IMG/VR virus record: IMGVR_UViG_3300046011_003368
Span: 1-40,260 of that record
Reading direction: 5' to 3' (one strand)
Length of the DNA: 40,260 bases
Origin: a virus
Shown here: positions 16,120-23,976 of the stretch, in pieces
Layout of the letters: every line of letters starts with the position of its first letter
How positions within the stretch are numbered: the stretch's first letter is position 1
The notes under the pieces: generated by a model
Databases searched by the model: none
Told to the model about the DNA's origin: nothing
Seen by the model: only the letters and a program-made list of their open reading frames with translations
Position numbers and translations under genes: made by a program

Positions 16120-17891
16120 TGATTAACCCACGCTACTATCAACAAGAAAGCCATGACAGCGTTATTTCGTGGGTAAAATCAACTGCTGAAAGCTGCGTAA
16201 TTGAATTACCGACAGGTGCAGGTAAAAGCGTGGTTGTTGCTATGATTGCAAACACGCTAAACCAAATCAGCAAAGGCAAGCACGTTTTATGTATTGTTCC
16301 GAAAAAAGAATTAGTTGAACAAAATGCAGAAAAACTGCGTTTAGTCGGCGGGCAGTGTTCAATGTTTAGTGCAAGTGTTGGCGAAACGTGCTTAAAGCAC
16401 GCGCTCGTAGTTGGCACGCCTGTAAGTATAAAAAACCAGTTGCACCGTTTTGGTTCAAAGTTTTGCGCTGTGATTATTGATGAATGCCATCAAATAACAC
16501 CGACTGTTAAAACCATCATCGAAGCATTGCGTGAACATAATCCGAATTTGCGTGTCATTGGTTTAAGTGCTACCCCTTACAGGCTAGGACAAGGTTTTGT
16601 GTATGGTATCGACCAAAACGGAAAGATGCTAGACGAGTCGCAAGCGAAAGAACCTTATTTTAAACGGCTTGTTTATCGCTTAGAGGCGCGTGAATTGATT
16701 GAGCAAGGCTTTTTAAGTAATCCAGTAATCGGCGCAACTAACACGCATTATGACACTAGCGGATTAACACAAAACCGCATGGGAAACTTCGATAGCTCAA
16801 CAGTTGATAAAGCGTTTATCGGAAAAGGTCGTTTAACATCAAGCATTGTGGCGGATATTGTTGAAAAGTCTCAGGGTAGAAAAGGCGTGATGATATTCGC
16901 GGCAACGATTCAACACGCGCATGAAATTTTAGAATCACTACCAAAAGAAATTAGCGCGATTGTTACTGGTGAACCAGACAAAAAGCATGAACGAAAACTA
17001 AACATTGAGTTATTTCAATCGCAAAAAATTAAATATATTGTAAATGTTGATGTTTTAACGACTGGATTTGATGCGGTTCATGTTGATGTTGTTGCAATGA
17101 TGCGTGCCACTGAAAGCGTTGCATTGTTACAGCAAATAATAGGGCGTGGCTTGCGTATATGCGATGGTAAAACCGATTGCCTAGTTTTGGATTATGCTGA
17201 AAACATCGAACGCCATTGCCCTGATGGTGACGTGTTTAATCCAGAAATAAAAGCAAGTGGTGGCGGTGAGGTTGGTGTACCAGTCAAGGCAAAATGCCCT
17301 AGCTGCAATGGTGTGAATGAGTTTTCAAAAAGACGTGACGTTGACAAAGAACAACCGATTGATGCTAACGGCTACCTTTTAGATTTAGAAGGCAATCGAA
17401 TCGAAGTTGAAGGCTTAGGCGCAATGCCAGCACACTACGGGCGGCGTTGTACTTTCACTGTTGTTAATCGCGGTGTGATTGATAGATGCTCGTACCGTTG
17501 GACGTTTAAAGAGTGTGAAGAATGTGGATTTGAGAACGACATCGCCAGCCGATATTGCCAGTCGTGTAAATGCGAAATTATAGATCCGAATGCCAAGCTA
17601 AAACTTGAACACGCGCAAATCAAAGACGCTTCAATCTTACAGACCGAAGAATGTTTAGATGTGAACGTCACACCGACGCTTTCAAAAGCTGGTAATGATT
17701 GTTTGCGGGTTAAATTCACAACACCGACACGGGTTTTCATGGTGTGGTTTAATAAGTCCACGCCGAAACAAACCATAATTTATGCCGAGTTTGATTCGTG
17801 GTTTAATTTTGGTATTAAAACCGTGACATACCAAAAAGATAAAACTGGATTTTTCAAGGTTTATGGTTACAACAAAGAGGTGGGATTATGA
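16119..17891 (+). CDS. RadD/YejH-like superfamily 2 helicase with zinc clusters
   Basis: A 590-residue helicase: Walker A PTGAGKS (31-37), DECH (121-124), SATPYR (150-155), and QQIIGRGLR as motif VI in the second RecA-like domain. The C-terminal part has cysteine pairs (CPSC, then CEEC and CQSC) suggesting two zinc-binding ribbons, as in RadD-type helicases. It acts on branched or single-stranded DNA in repair or replication restart. It overlaps the downstream gene by ATGA. Length matches the RadD family. Confidence 0.88.
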   Translation: MINPRYYQQESHDSVISWVKSTAESCVIELPTGAGKSVVVAMIANTLNQISKGKHVLCIVPKKELVEQNAEKLRLVGGQCSMFSASVGETCLKHALVVGTPVSIKNQLHRFGSKFCAVIIDECHQITPTVKTIIEALREHNPNLRVIGLSATPYRLGQGFVYGIDQNGKMLDESQAKEPYFKRLVYRLEARELIEQGFLSNPVIGATNTHYDTSGLTQNRMGNFDSSTVDKAFIGKGRLTSSIVADIVEKSQGRKGVMIFAATIQHAHEILESLPKEISAIVTGEPDKKHERKLNIELFQSQKIKYIVNVDVLTTGFDAVHVDVVAMMRATESVALLQQIIGRGLRICDGKTDCLVLDYAENIERHCPDGDVFNPEIKASGGGEVGVPVKAKCPSCNGVNEFSKRRDVDKEQPIDANGYLLDLEGNRIEVEGLGAMPAHYGRRCTFTVVNRGVIDRCSYRWTFKECEECGFENDIASRYCQSCKCEIIDPNAKLKLEHAQIKDASILQTEECLDVNVTPTLSKAGNDCLRVKFTTPTRVFMVWFNKSTPKQTIIYAEFDSWFNFGIKTVTYQKDKTGFFKVYGYNKEVGL

Positions 17892-18271
17892 AAAAGCCGA
17901 TTGACCGAAAGTATTTAAAAACTAAATTGTTTTTTGACTTTAAAAATAAAAAAGGAGAATTGCAGCGTGAATTTATTGAGCTTGAAAACTTCTACATTGA
18001 TGCACTTGATTCAATCGGTGTAAAAAATTGGTCGCTGTTTATTACTGAAATTGTTAGTGATGAATGGATTTCAAAAACTGGAAACTTATCGCTTTTAAAC
18101 GTTGTTAAATCGGCAATAGTAAAGGTAATCCAAGAAAGAATGCAAGAAATAAAACCCACCAGAACTTACACCGACAGATTCAACGCAAAAAACACCGCCT
18201 TTGACGTGCTAACTGATTATGCTTTCGGTGGTGATAAACAAGCAGCACTAGATTATTTAAAAACTTTGTAG
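17888..18271 (+). CDS. Unknown protein after RadD-like helicase
   Basis: A 127-residue mostly helical protein, coupled by ATGA to the helicase and preceded by GAGGTGG. It has no recognised domain. The C terminus (AFDVLTDYAFGGDKQAALDYLKTL) resembles short helical regions of phage DNA-metabolism accessory proteins, but this is not diagnostic. It is the last gene before the structured gap at 18.3 kb and therefore ends one transcriptional segment of the early operon. Confidence 0.65.
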   Translation: MKKPIDRKYLKTKLFFDFKNKKGELQREFIELENFYIDALDSIGVKNWSLFITEIVSDEWISKTGNLSLLNVVKSAIVKVIQERMQEIKPTRTYTDRFNAKNTAFDVLTDYAFGGDKQAALDYLKTL

Positions 18272-18286
18272 TATTATGTTTTTGAG

Positions 18287-18385
18287 TTTTTAGATTTGAG
18301 CGTACGAGGCTTATAAAATCTAAAAATTCATTTTTAACCCGTTGACTATCCGAAGCTCGTACCTTTGGATTCAACGGGTTTTTTT
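18287..18385 (+). promoter_or_regulatory. Two-hairpin attenuator-like element with complementary loops
   Basis: Hairpin 1: TTTTTAGATTT (18287-18297) pairs with AAATCTAAAAA (18316-18326). Hairpin 2: AACCCGTTGA (18336-18345) pairs with TCAACGGGTT (18371-18380), extended by ATCCGAA/TTTGGAT, then a T run, so it is a strong terminator. Loop 1 contains GTACGAG (18302-18308) and loop 2 contains CTCGTAC (18356-18362), which are perfect 7-nt complements. The loops could kiss, or pair as an antiterminator. The ribosome binding site of the methyltransferase fusion follows the T run at once. Confidence 0.7.
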
Positions 18386-18399
18386 ATGGAGTTTAAAAA

Positions 18400-20583
18400 A
18401 TGAACAAAGAATATAACGAATTTCTCGCATCAAAACAAAAAGCACATATCCACAGCGGATTTGATGTTGATGCAAACGAACTAAACAATAACCTTTTTGA
18501 CTTTCAACGGTTCATTGTGGCGCGTGCTTTAAAAGCTGGTAAATACGCCATTTTCGCAGATTGCGGATTGGGTAAAACGCTAATGCAATTAAGCTGGGCG
18601 CATGAAGTTAGCAAGCGTGAAAAACAACCCGTTTTGATTCTTGCGCCATTAGCTGTAAGCGGTCAAACAATTAGCGAGGGTTCAAAATTTGGAATTGGCA
18701 TTGCAAAATATGGCAGTGATTCAATGATTCAAATAACCAATTATGAACAACTCGATAAGATTGATGTATCGCAGTTTTGTGGCGTTGTTTTAGATGAATC
18801 ATCAATCCTTAAAAACTTTGATGGTAAAACTAAACAGTTGATTGTGGACTTGTTCAAAAACACGCCATATAAATTGGCTTGCACTGCTACACCGTCACCA
18901 AATGACCCAATGGAATTAGGCAATCATTCCGACTTTTTGGATGTGATGGGCAGAAATGAAATGTTATCAATGTATTTCATTCACGATGGCGGAGAAACTG
19001 CTAAATGGCGTTTGAAAGGTCACGCGCAAGAATTGTTCTACCAGTTTGTTGGAACGTGGGGCATTATGCTTTCAAAACCGCATGATATTGGATTTAATGC
19101 CGATGGTTATTGTTTGCCAGATTTAACCATGATTGAACACGAAATAGAAACAGGAAAGCGCGATAATGGTAGAATCTTTAATGATTCATTAACCAGTGCA
19201 ACAAACTTTAATGCTGAATTGCGATTAACTATGAATGAACGATTGCAAAAAGCGGCTGATTTAGTCAACGCAAGCAGTGAATCATTTATTGTATGGATTA
19301 AGCAAAATGAAGAAGGCGAATTACTCAAAAAAATGATTGATGGCGCGATTGAAGTAAAAGGCAGTGATTCACCAGATTACAAAGAAAAGCACCTGCTAGG
19401 GTTTGCTAATGGGGATTTTCGAGTATTAATTACTAAAACCAAAATTGCACAATTCGGATTGAATTATCAAAACTGCAATAATCAAATTTTCGCATCATTA
19501 GATTTTAGCTTCGAGGGTTTATATCAGGCAATTCGCAGATCGTATCGTTTTGGACAGAAAAACGAGGTTAAAATCCATTTGATTACGACCGAAGGAATGA
19601 GAAACGTCAAAGAATCAATCAATCACAAACAACGCCAGTTTGAACTAATGCAGGATAAAATGAGAATCGCCATGAATGTAAATTTAAACAATGAAACAAC
19701 CGAAGAATCAACACTTGACACTTTGGCTGATAAAAATTCATTCTACGATATTAAACGCGGTGATTGCGTTCAGTTAATCCGTGATGTACCAGATGAATCG
19801 GTAGGTTTAACGGTTTTCAGTCCGCCGTTTGCTGAATTGTACACATACTCAAACCATATTGAAGACATGGGTAATTCAAAAGACTATAACGAATTTTTGA
19901 CGCAATTCGGTTTTTTGGTTAAAGAATTATTTCGAGTAACAAAATCAGGGCGAAATGTCGCGGTTCATTGTATGGATTTACCAATTCAAAAAGGAAAAGA
20001 GGGTTTTATTGGACTGCGTGATTTTAGCGGTATGATTTTACGAGCATTTGAAGATGCTGGATTTATTTACCATTCACGGATTACGATTTGGAAAGACCCT
20101 GTAGTTGAAATGCAACGTACAAAAGCACTCGGACTATTGCATAAACAAGTTAAAAAAGATTCTACGATGTCGCGCGTTGGCATTCCTGATTATGTAATGG
20201 TGTTTAGAAAAGACGGAGAACGATTTGAACCAGTTGCAAATACTGACATTTCTGTCGATTTGTGGCAAAAAATAGCATCTCCAGTGTGGATGGATATTAA
20301 CTACGGTAACACGCTGCAAGGTTATCGTAATGGGCGTGATGATAATGATGAGAAGCATATTTGTCCTTTACAACTTGATACCATTGAAAGGCTTATTCTG
20401 CTTTACTCGAATAAAGGCGATACGGTTCTAACGCCATTCATGGGCATCGGTAGCGAAGTTTATCAGGCTGTTAAGATGGATAGATTCGGAATTGGTTTTG
20501 AATTAAAAGAATCGTATTTTGATTTGGCTAAAAAGAATCTAAAATCAGCAATTCGTGAAAAGTCACAAATGAGCTTATTTTAA
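18400..20583 (+). CDS. SF2/SNF2-like helicase fused to a DNA methyltransferase
   Basis: A 727-residue fusion. Residues 1-430 are a SNF2-type helicase: Walker A DCGLGKT (54-60), DESS in place of DEAH (132-135), TATPSPND (162-169), and motif VI QAIRRSYRFGQ (376-386). Residues about 445-727 are a beta-class amino-methyltransferase: motif IV SPPF (474-477), then, after a likely target-recognition region, the AdoMet motif TPFMGIGS (678-685) and GIGFELKESY. SPPF suits N4-cytosine or N6-adenine methylation. It may translocate and methylate phage DNA to evade restriction. Related fusions occur in other phages. Start ATG has GGAG 8 nt upstream. Confidence 0.88.
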   Translation: MNKEYNEFLASKQKAHIHSGFDVDANELNNNLFDFQRFIVARALKAGKYAIFADCGLGKTLMQLSWAHEVSKREKQPVLILAPLAVSGQTISEGSKFGIGIAKYGSDSMIQITNYEQLDKIDVSQFCGVVLDESSILKNFDGKTKQLIVDLFKNTPYKLACTATPSPNDPMELGNHSDFLDVMGRNEMLSMYFIHDGGETAKWRLKGHAQELFYQFVGTWGIMLSKPHDIGFNADGYCLPDLTMIEHEIETGKRDNGRIFNDSLTSATNFNAELRLTMNERLQKAADLVNASSESFIVWIKQNEEGELLKKMIDGAIEVKGSDSPDYKEKHLLGFANGDFRVLITKTKIAQFGLNYQNCNNQIFASLDFSFEGLYQAIRRSYRFGQKNEVKIHLITTEGMRNVKESINHKQRQFELMQDKMRIAMNVNLNNETTEESTLDTLADKNSFYDIKRGDCVQLIRDVPDESVGLTVFSPPFAELYTYSNHIEDMGNSKDYNEFLTQFGFLVKELFRVTKSGRNVAVHCMDLPIQKGKEGFIGLRDFSGMILRAFEDAGFIYHSRITIWKDPVVEMQRTKALGLLHKQVKKDSTMSRVGIPDYVMVFRKDGERFEPVANTDISVDLWQKIASPVWMDINYGNTLQGYRNGRDDNDEKHICPLQLDTIERLILLYSNKGDTVLTPFMGIGSEVYQAVKMDRFGIGFELKESYFDLAKKNLKSAIREKSQMSLF

Positions 20584-20625
20584 GCAATAACCAACGCGCA
20601 AGGACGCGCAAAACTGGAATTATTT

Positions 20626-20883
20626 ATGATGACACAACAAGAAACACGGTTAAAAAAGGCAATCGACAAACTGGACGGCAAGCAATCAAACTATGTTATT
20701 CTAGCTTTAAAAGATGCTGATATAGCGCGATTAGTCAAAGGTTGCACAATCAATGCAGCTATCAAGCAACTAGCTAAAAAACAATCTGATAAGCGCGTTA
20801 AAAGATGCCTTATTGAATTAGCACGCCATGAAAACACCATTGAAGGCGTGGACTTTATGTTTAATACTGGATTTGGATTATGA
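20626..20883 (+). CDS. Small helical protein of unknown function
   Basis: An 85-residue basic, helix-rich protein (RLKKAIDKLDGKQSN..., KQLAKKQSDKRVKR). An ATG 3 nt downstream is also possible. It overlaps the VRR-NUC gene start by ATGA, so coupled production is likely. The 42 nt upstream contain two ACGCGCAA repeats. Function unknown; a DNA-binding helper for the nuclease is conceivable but not shown. Confidence 0.65.
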   Translation: MMTQQETRLKKAIDKLDGKQSNYVILALKDADIARLVKGCTINAAIKQLAKKQSDKRVKRCLIELARHENTIEGVDFMFNTGFGL

Positions 20884-21290
20884 AACTACCACCAGAAATA
20901 CAACTATTTGGCACGCCAGATAAAACAGACACGGCAAGCGAAAGCCAACACGCAATGACTTTCTTTGCAAAGCTACGCCGTGAATATCCGCAATATGGTG
21001 CGATTGCAACGCATATCAGAAACGAAGGTAAGCGTTCAGCTATGCAGATTCAAAAACAGAAAGCGGAAGGATTAACAACTGGAACGGCTGATATTATTAT
21101 CCCTGCCAATCCGCCTTTTGTGTGCGAATTAAAGTCACGTTCGCCACGCGCTACCATTTCAAATGAGCAAATTGAATATCTTTTAAACGCTCAAAAGCTA
21201 GGTGCATTCGCGTGTGTAGCGATTGGATATGAAGGAGCGATTGAAGCATTTAAAAAATGTTATTTACTTGAGCAAAAATTTATAATATAA
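20880..21290 (+). CDS. VRR-NUC domain nuclease
   Basis: A 136-residue single-domain nuclease of the PD-(D/E)XK class. The family signature is visible: SESQHA near the N terminus (E21), GTADIIIP with D71, CELKS giving E83-x-K85, and SNEQIEYL with the conserved glutamine. Stand-alone phage VRR-NUC proteins are proposed to cleave branched DNA such as Holliday junctions. It sits in a replication/recombination operon and is translationally coupled to the preceding small protein. Confidence 0.88.
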   Translation: MKLPPEIQLFGTPDKTDTASESQHAMTFFAKLRREYPQYGAIATHIRNEGKRSAMQIQKQKAEGLTTGTADIIIPANPPFVCELKSRSPRATISNEQIEYLLNAQKLGAFACVAIGYEGAIEAFKKCYLLEQKFII

Positions 21291-21298
21291 TTTTAATC

Positions 21299-21360
21299 AC
21301 TGGAAAGCATTTAACTATTTAGAATTTATGCGGATATGTTTGAAACGGTTGCTTTCCAGT
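21299..21360 (+). repeat. Long perfect inverted repeat in intergenic gap
   Basis: ACTGGAAAGCA (21299-21309) pairs perfectly with TGCTTTCCAGT (21350-21360) across a 40-nt loop. No T run follows, so it is not a standard terminator. It lies between the VRR-NUC gene and the next gene and could be a processing site (RNase III-like) or leader element. The gap 21291-21389 contains no gene that I can see. Confidence 0.55.
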
Positions 21361-21389
21361 AACTCAATTAACTTTTTAGGAATAAAAAA

Positions 21390-21668
21390 ATGGCAACTTT
21401 CAATAAAGAATTACACACCGCGTTAATGGAACGCAAACAGTTTGCACTTGCTGCACTTGTTGTTGATGGACACATTACAGATGGCAAATCATTGATGATT
21501 GAGCAACAAGCAAATCCAGCTTACTTTGCACAAAAAAAACAAGCAATTAAACAATTCGTTAATAAATTACAAGAAAAATACATTAACGGTATTCACAATA
21601 AAAAAAACTGTGACTGTGTTGACTGCGTAGACGCACGCGAAAAATCAAATTTCATTTGGGCTAACTAA
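21390..21668 (+). CDS. Small helical protein with C-terminal cysteine cluster
   Basis: A 92-residue protein: helical N-terminal part (ELHTALMERKQFALAALVV) and a C-terminal NCDCVDCVDA cluster of three closely spaced cysteines, which could bind a metal. AGGA 7 nt or more upstream, within a 16-nt segment repeated upstream of the HTH gene at 14.3 kb. No family recognised. Confidence 0.65.
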   Translation: MATFNKELHTALMERKQFALAALVVDGHITDGKSLMIEQQANPAYFAQKKQAIKQFVNKLQEKYINGIHNKKNCDCVDCVDAREKSNFIWAN

Positions 21669-21723
21669 TTAAAAGCACCTCCTCACTCTTGCCGCAGACG
21701 CGGTTCTTTTTAAGGAATTACTT

Positions 21724-21822
21724 ATGAATTTTCAAGACTGGTACGCATTTATTGAAGCAATCGAAGGATTAACAGTTGTTTTGTTGATTTCTTTTATCCA
21801 TTACTTGCACACTGCAAAATGA
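21724..21822 (+). CDS. 32-residue single-pass membrane protein
   Basis: MNFQDWYAFIEAIEG followed by a hydrophobic helix (LTVVLLISFIHYLH). AAGGA ribosome binding site and ATGA overlap with the hydrolase gene support it as real. It may anchor or help export the SleB-like hydrolase, or act as a small holin-like helper; that is inference from the overlap. Confidence 0.6.
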   Translation: MNFQDWYAFIEAIEGLTVVLLISFIHYLHTAK

Positions 21823-22196
21823 GCGCAACAACAGCCGCTTTGTGCTTTGCATTGGTTTCATATCGTGAGGCGCGATCTGAGCCGATAGCAGCACAAATTG
21901 CTACGATGCAAGTGTTACGCAATCGCGCAACGCTAAACCGTGAAAAACCATGCAAAGAATTAGCACGTCATAGACAGTTTGCGTGGACTTCTAAGTACAA
22001 AATCACACATCCTAAAACGATAGGCGAAAAGGATAAAAACGCATGGTTGTTATCAATGCAACTATCACAATCACTAAACAAAGTAAGCGTAAAAGGTATA
22101 AAATCAAATTACGTTTATTTCAACACGCTAAAACTCGGAAAACGATACAAAACAAAAACCACGCCGATAAAGCTCGGCGAGTTACTATTTTATTGA
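21819..22196 (+). CDS. SleB-like cell wall hydrolase
   Basis: A 125-residue protein with the SleB/Hydrolase_2 pattern: ALVSYREARSEP (catalytic-type glutamate E17) followed by AAQIATMQVLRNRA, then CKELARHRQFAW. Family members are peptidoglycan hydrolases, often lytic transglycosylase-like. The N terminus is mildly hydrophobic but not a convincing cleavable signal. It is encoded in the early operon rather than beside the M15 endolysin at 9.4 kb. A second lytic activity, or a role in wall remodelling during infection, is possible. Confidence 0.8.
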   Translation: MSATTAALCFALVSYREARSEPIAAQIATMQVLRNRATLNREKPCKELARHRQFAWTSKYKITHPKTIGEKDKNAWLLSMQLSQSLNKVSVKGIKSNYVYFNTLKLGKRYKTKTTPIKLGELLFY

Positions 22197-22202
22197 CGCT
22201 TT

Positions 22203-22332
22203 TGTGAGTGGCGGGCTAGATGACAGCCATGACTCACACGGTTCAAGGTGGCAAGTGAGCCGCATTGAAAAAACACTACCAGCAAGGGCGCGGGTTATGT
22301 ACGCATATCATATTCCGCCCGCGTGACCTTGC
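22203..22332 (+). ncRNA. Candidate structured RNA in a gene-free stretch
   Basis: Gap 22197-22350 holds no gene. TGTGAGT (22203-22209) pairs with ACTCACA (22232-22238), with inner GGCT/AGCC. GCAAGG and CGCGGG (22282-22294) pair with CCCGCG and CCTTGC (22318-22332), capped by an inner TATG-TACG-CATA helix. The stretch is visibly richer in G and C than its neighbours. It looks like a folded RNA or processing element; no T run ends it, so it would be part of, or cut from, the operon transcript. It does not match a tRNA fold. Confidence 0.5.
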
Positions 22333-22350
22333 ATATTAACTATTTCAATT

Positions 22351-22524
22351 ATGTATAAATGCCCAATTTGCAAACACAGTAGAACGCATAAACTCCACAC
22401 GGATAAATGCTCAAAGATAGCGCGTGAAACGCTTGAGCCAACAACACCAGAACCAAAAACAGACTGGAACGCATTGCCAACAGATGACAATGTGAAATTT
22501 AGAAAAACATTAAACAGGTTTTAA
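22351..22524 (+). CDS. Small putative zinc-finger protein
   Basis: A 57-residue protein beginning MYKCPICKHSRTHKLHTDKC: CPIC plus nearby histidines and a third cysteine could coordinate zinc. The rest is polar with a proline/threonine segment (EPTTPEPKTDW). The frame is open to 3 nt before thyX. The ribosome binding site is weak, so expression may rely on upstream translation. Function unknown. Confidence 0.6.
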   Translation: MYKCPICKHSRTHKLHTDKCSKIARETLEPTTPEPKTDWNALPTDDNVKFRKTLNRF

Positions 22525-22527
22525 ACA

Positions 22528-23400
22528 ATGACAAAAGCAAAAATAATCGCTGATTCAATCAGCGAAAGCGGTATCAGAATTACAACCTTAGAGCTTGAAT
22601 TTCCCCGCTTTCTTTTGGCGCAATTTAACACACACAGGCAGTTCTCACGCTCTGCACAATCGAGCCGCGCTGTTCCAGTTCAAAAGATGATTGATGCACT
22701 AAACAGCAATGCAACGCCTAAATTCATGAAAAATGAAAGCGGAATGCAATCAACAGAAGAATTTAAAGACTGGGAGCTTGATTACGCCAAAAAATACTGG
22801 TCGCACGCTAAAGAGTTGGCAATTATGCAAGCAAAACAAATGATTGATTTAGGAGTGCATAAGCAGTTCGTTAATCGACTTTTAGAACCATTTGCAACTG
22901 TTAAAGTAGTTGTAACCGCTACAGAATGGGATAACTTTTTTGCATTGCGTTTGCACCATGCAGCACAACCAGAAATGCAAGAATTAGCGCAATCAATGAA
23001 AACTGCAATGGATGAATCAACTCCTAATGAGTTGGCTGTGCATGATTGGCATTTGCCCTATGTTACAGACGGTGATTTTGGTAGATGTAGGGATTTGCAA
23101 TTATTAAGCGCGGCACGTTGCGCCCGCGTTAGTTATTTGAATCACGACAACTCAACGCCTGACATCAAAAAAGATTTAGATCTTGCACAACGGTTGCTTG
23201 AAGTAGATGAAACAAACGGAATAAAAATTAGACACCTTTCGCCATTTGAACATCAAGCAAAACCAGTTGGCGTAAAATTTGTTGAAACTGGTTTAGATTG
23301 CATGGAGATTGAAGGTGTTACTCACATTGATAAGTACGCCAATCTTTGGAGCGGAAATTTTCGCGGATTTATACAGCACCGCCAATTGGTGGATTTATGA
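22528..23400 (+). CDS. thyX: Flavin-dependent thymidylate synthase
   Basis: A 290-residue ThyX, which uses FAD, NADPH and methylene-tetrahydrofolate to make dTMP from dUMP. The signature RHRxxSxNxxSxR is present in altered form as THRQFSRSAQSSR (35-47), with T for the first R and A for N. Downstream, SPFEHQA and a C-terminal FRGFIQHRQ fit the family. With the dUTPase 550 nt downstream it makes a complete dUTP-to-dTMP route. Its stop overlaps the next gene by ATGA. The altered motif makes activity likely but not certain. Confidence 0.85.
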   Translation: MTKAKIIADSISESGIRITTLELEFPRFLLAQFNTHRQFSRSAQSSRAVPVQKMIDALNSNATPKFMKNESGMQSTEEFKDWELDYAKKYWSHAKELAIMQAKQMIDLGVHKQFVNRLLEPFATVKVVVTATEWDNFFALRLHHAAQPEMQELAQSMKTAMDESTPNELAVHDWHLPYVTDGDFGRCRDLQLLSAARCARVSYLNHDNSTPDIKKDLDLAQRLLEVDETNGIKIRHLSPFEHQAKPVGVKFVETGLDCMEIEGVTHIDKYANLWSGNFRGFIQHRQLVDL

Positions 23401-23564
23401 TTTTCCTATATTTAGCGTTATTAAGCGGATTCATTTTGTTTTTTACGCTTTACAACATGAAAGCAGAATGCAAGCACACGCATTTTGCAGAGTTTAGAAG
23501 TCTCAAACTTAAACGCTGTATTGATTGTGGTTTAGAGGTAGATATAAATGCAACAGACTGGTGA
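23397..23564 (+). CDS. Small membrane protein with cysteine-rich tail
   Basis: A 55-residue protein: N-terminal membrane helix (IFLYLALLSGFILFFTLY) and a cytoplasmic tail with CKHTH and CIDCG that could bind zinc. Starts from the ATGA overlap with thyX. Longer upstream starts in the same frame would lie inside thyX and are not used. Function unknown. Confidence 0.65.
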   Translation: MIFLYLALLSGFILFFTLYNMKAECKHTHFAEFRSLKLKRCIDCGLEVDINATDW

Positions 23565-23976
23565 TATTGCTTATTATGTTTCTCGATTATCTGTAAGACG
23601 CGACATTGATAAGATTAAGTTTTTAGATGAAGTTGAAGATTCAAATGATATTTTTAAAGTGATTGCAACCGAAAACATCAAGAATCCTTATATTGTTTAC
23701 AACGTAAAAAGAAATAAAAGTACACAAGAACACCTTCAAAGAATGCGCGATTACAGAAAAAACAATCCCGAAAAAATGAAGGTGTTGCGTGATAAAAATG
23801 CCGATTATTTAAGCCAATGGAAAAAGGATAATGCTGAAAAATGCAGAAATTACACTCAAAAGTACAAAGAAAAATTCATTGAATTACACGGCATTAAAGC
23901 GTGGCGCGACCGTAAAAACAACAATGCAAAAAAACTAAGGGAGAAAAATCGTGATAAAAATAGCAAAAGTGCGTGA
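23548..23976 (+). CDS. Highly charged lysine-rich protein of unknown function
   Basis: A 142-residue protein. The first 60 residues look globular (YYVSRLSVRRDIDK...); the rest is very basic and helical, with repeated K, R, N and E residues (for example EHLQRMRDYRKNNPEKMK). AGAGG ribosome binding site. It overlaps both neighbours, so it is probably coupled to dut. Basic helical proteins of this type often bind nucleic acid; no specific role is supported. Confidence 0.65.
   Translation: MQQTGDIAYYVSRLSVRRDIDKIKFLDEVEDSNDIFKVIATENIKNPYIVYNVKRNKSTQEHLQRMRDYRKNNPEKMKVLRDKNADYLSQWKKDNAEKCRNYTQKYKEKFIELHGIKAWRDRKNNNAKKLREKNRDKNSKSA

Noticed and set aside
21677-21686. CACCTCCT identical to the 16S rRNA anti-Shine-Dalgarno core
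   Set aside because: An eight-base match is plausible by chance and no partner sequence or start depends on it nearby.
22236-22260. GGTTCAA resembling a tRNA T-loop
   Set aside because: The flanking bases cannot form the 5-bp T stem and there is no acceptor or anticodon arm around it.
23309-23497. A 62-residue plus-strand frame overlapping thyX in another frame
   Set aside because: It conflicts with thyX and with the coupled small membrane gene at 23397, which has the better ATGA start.
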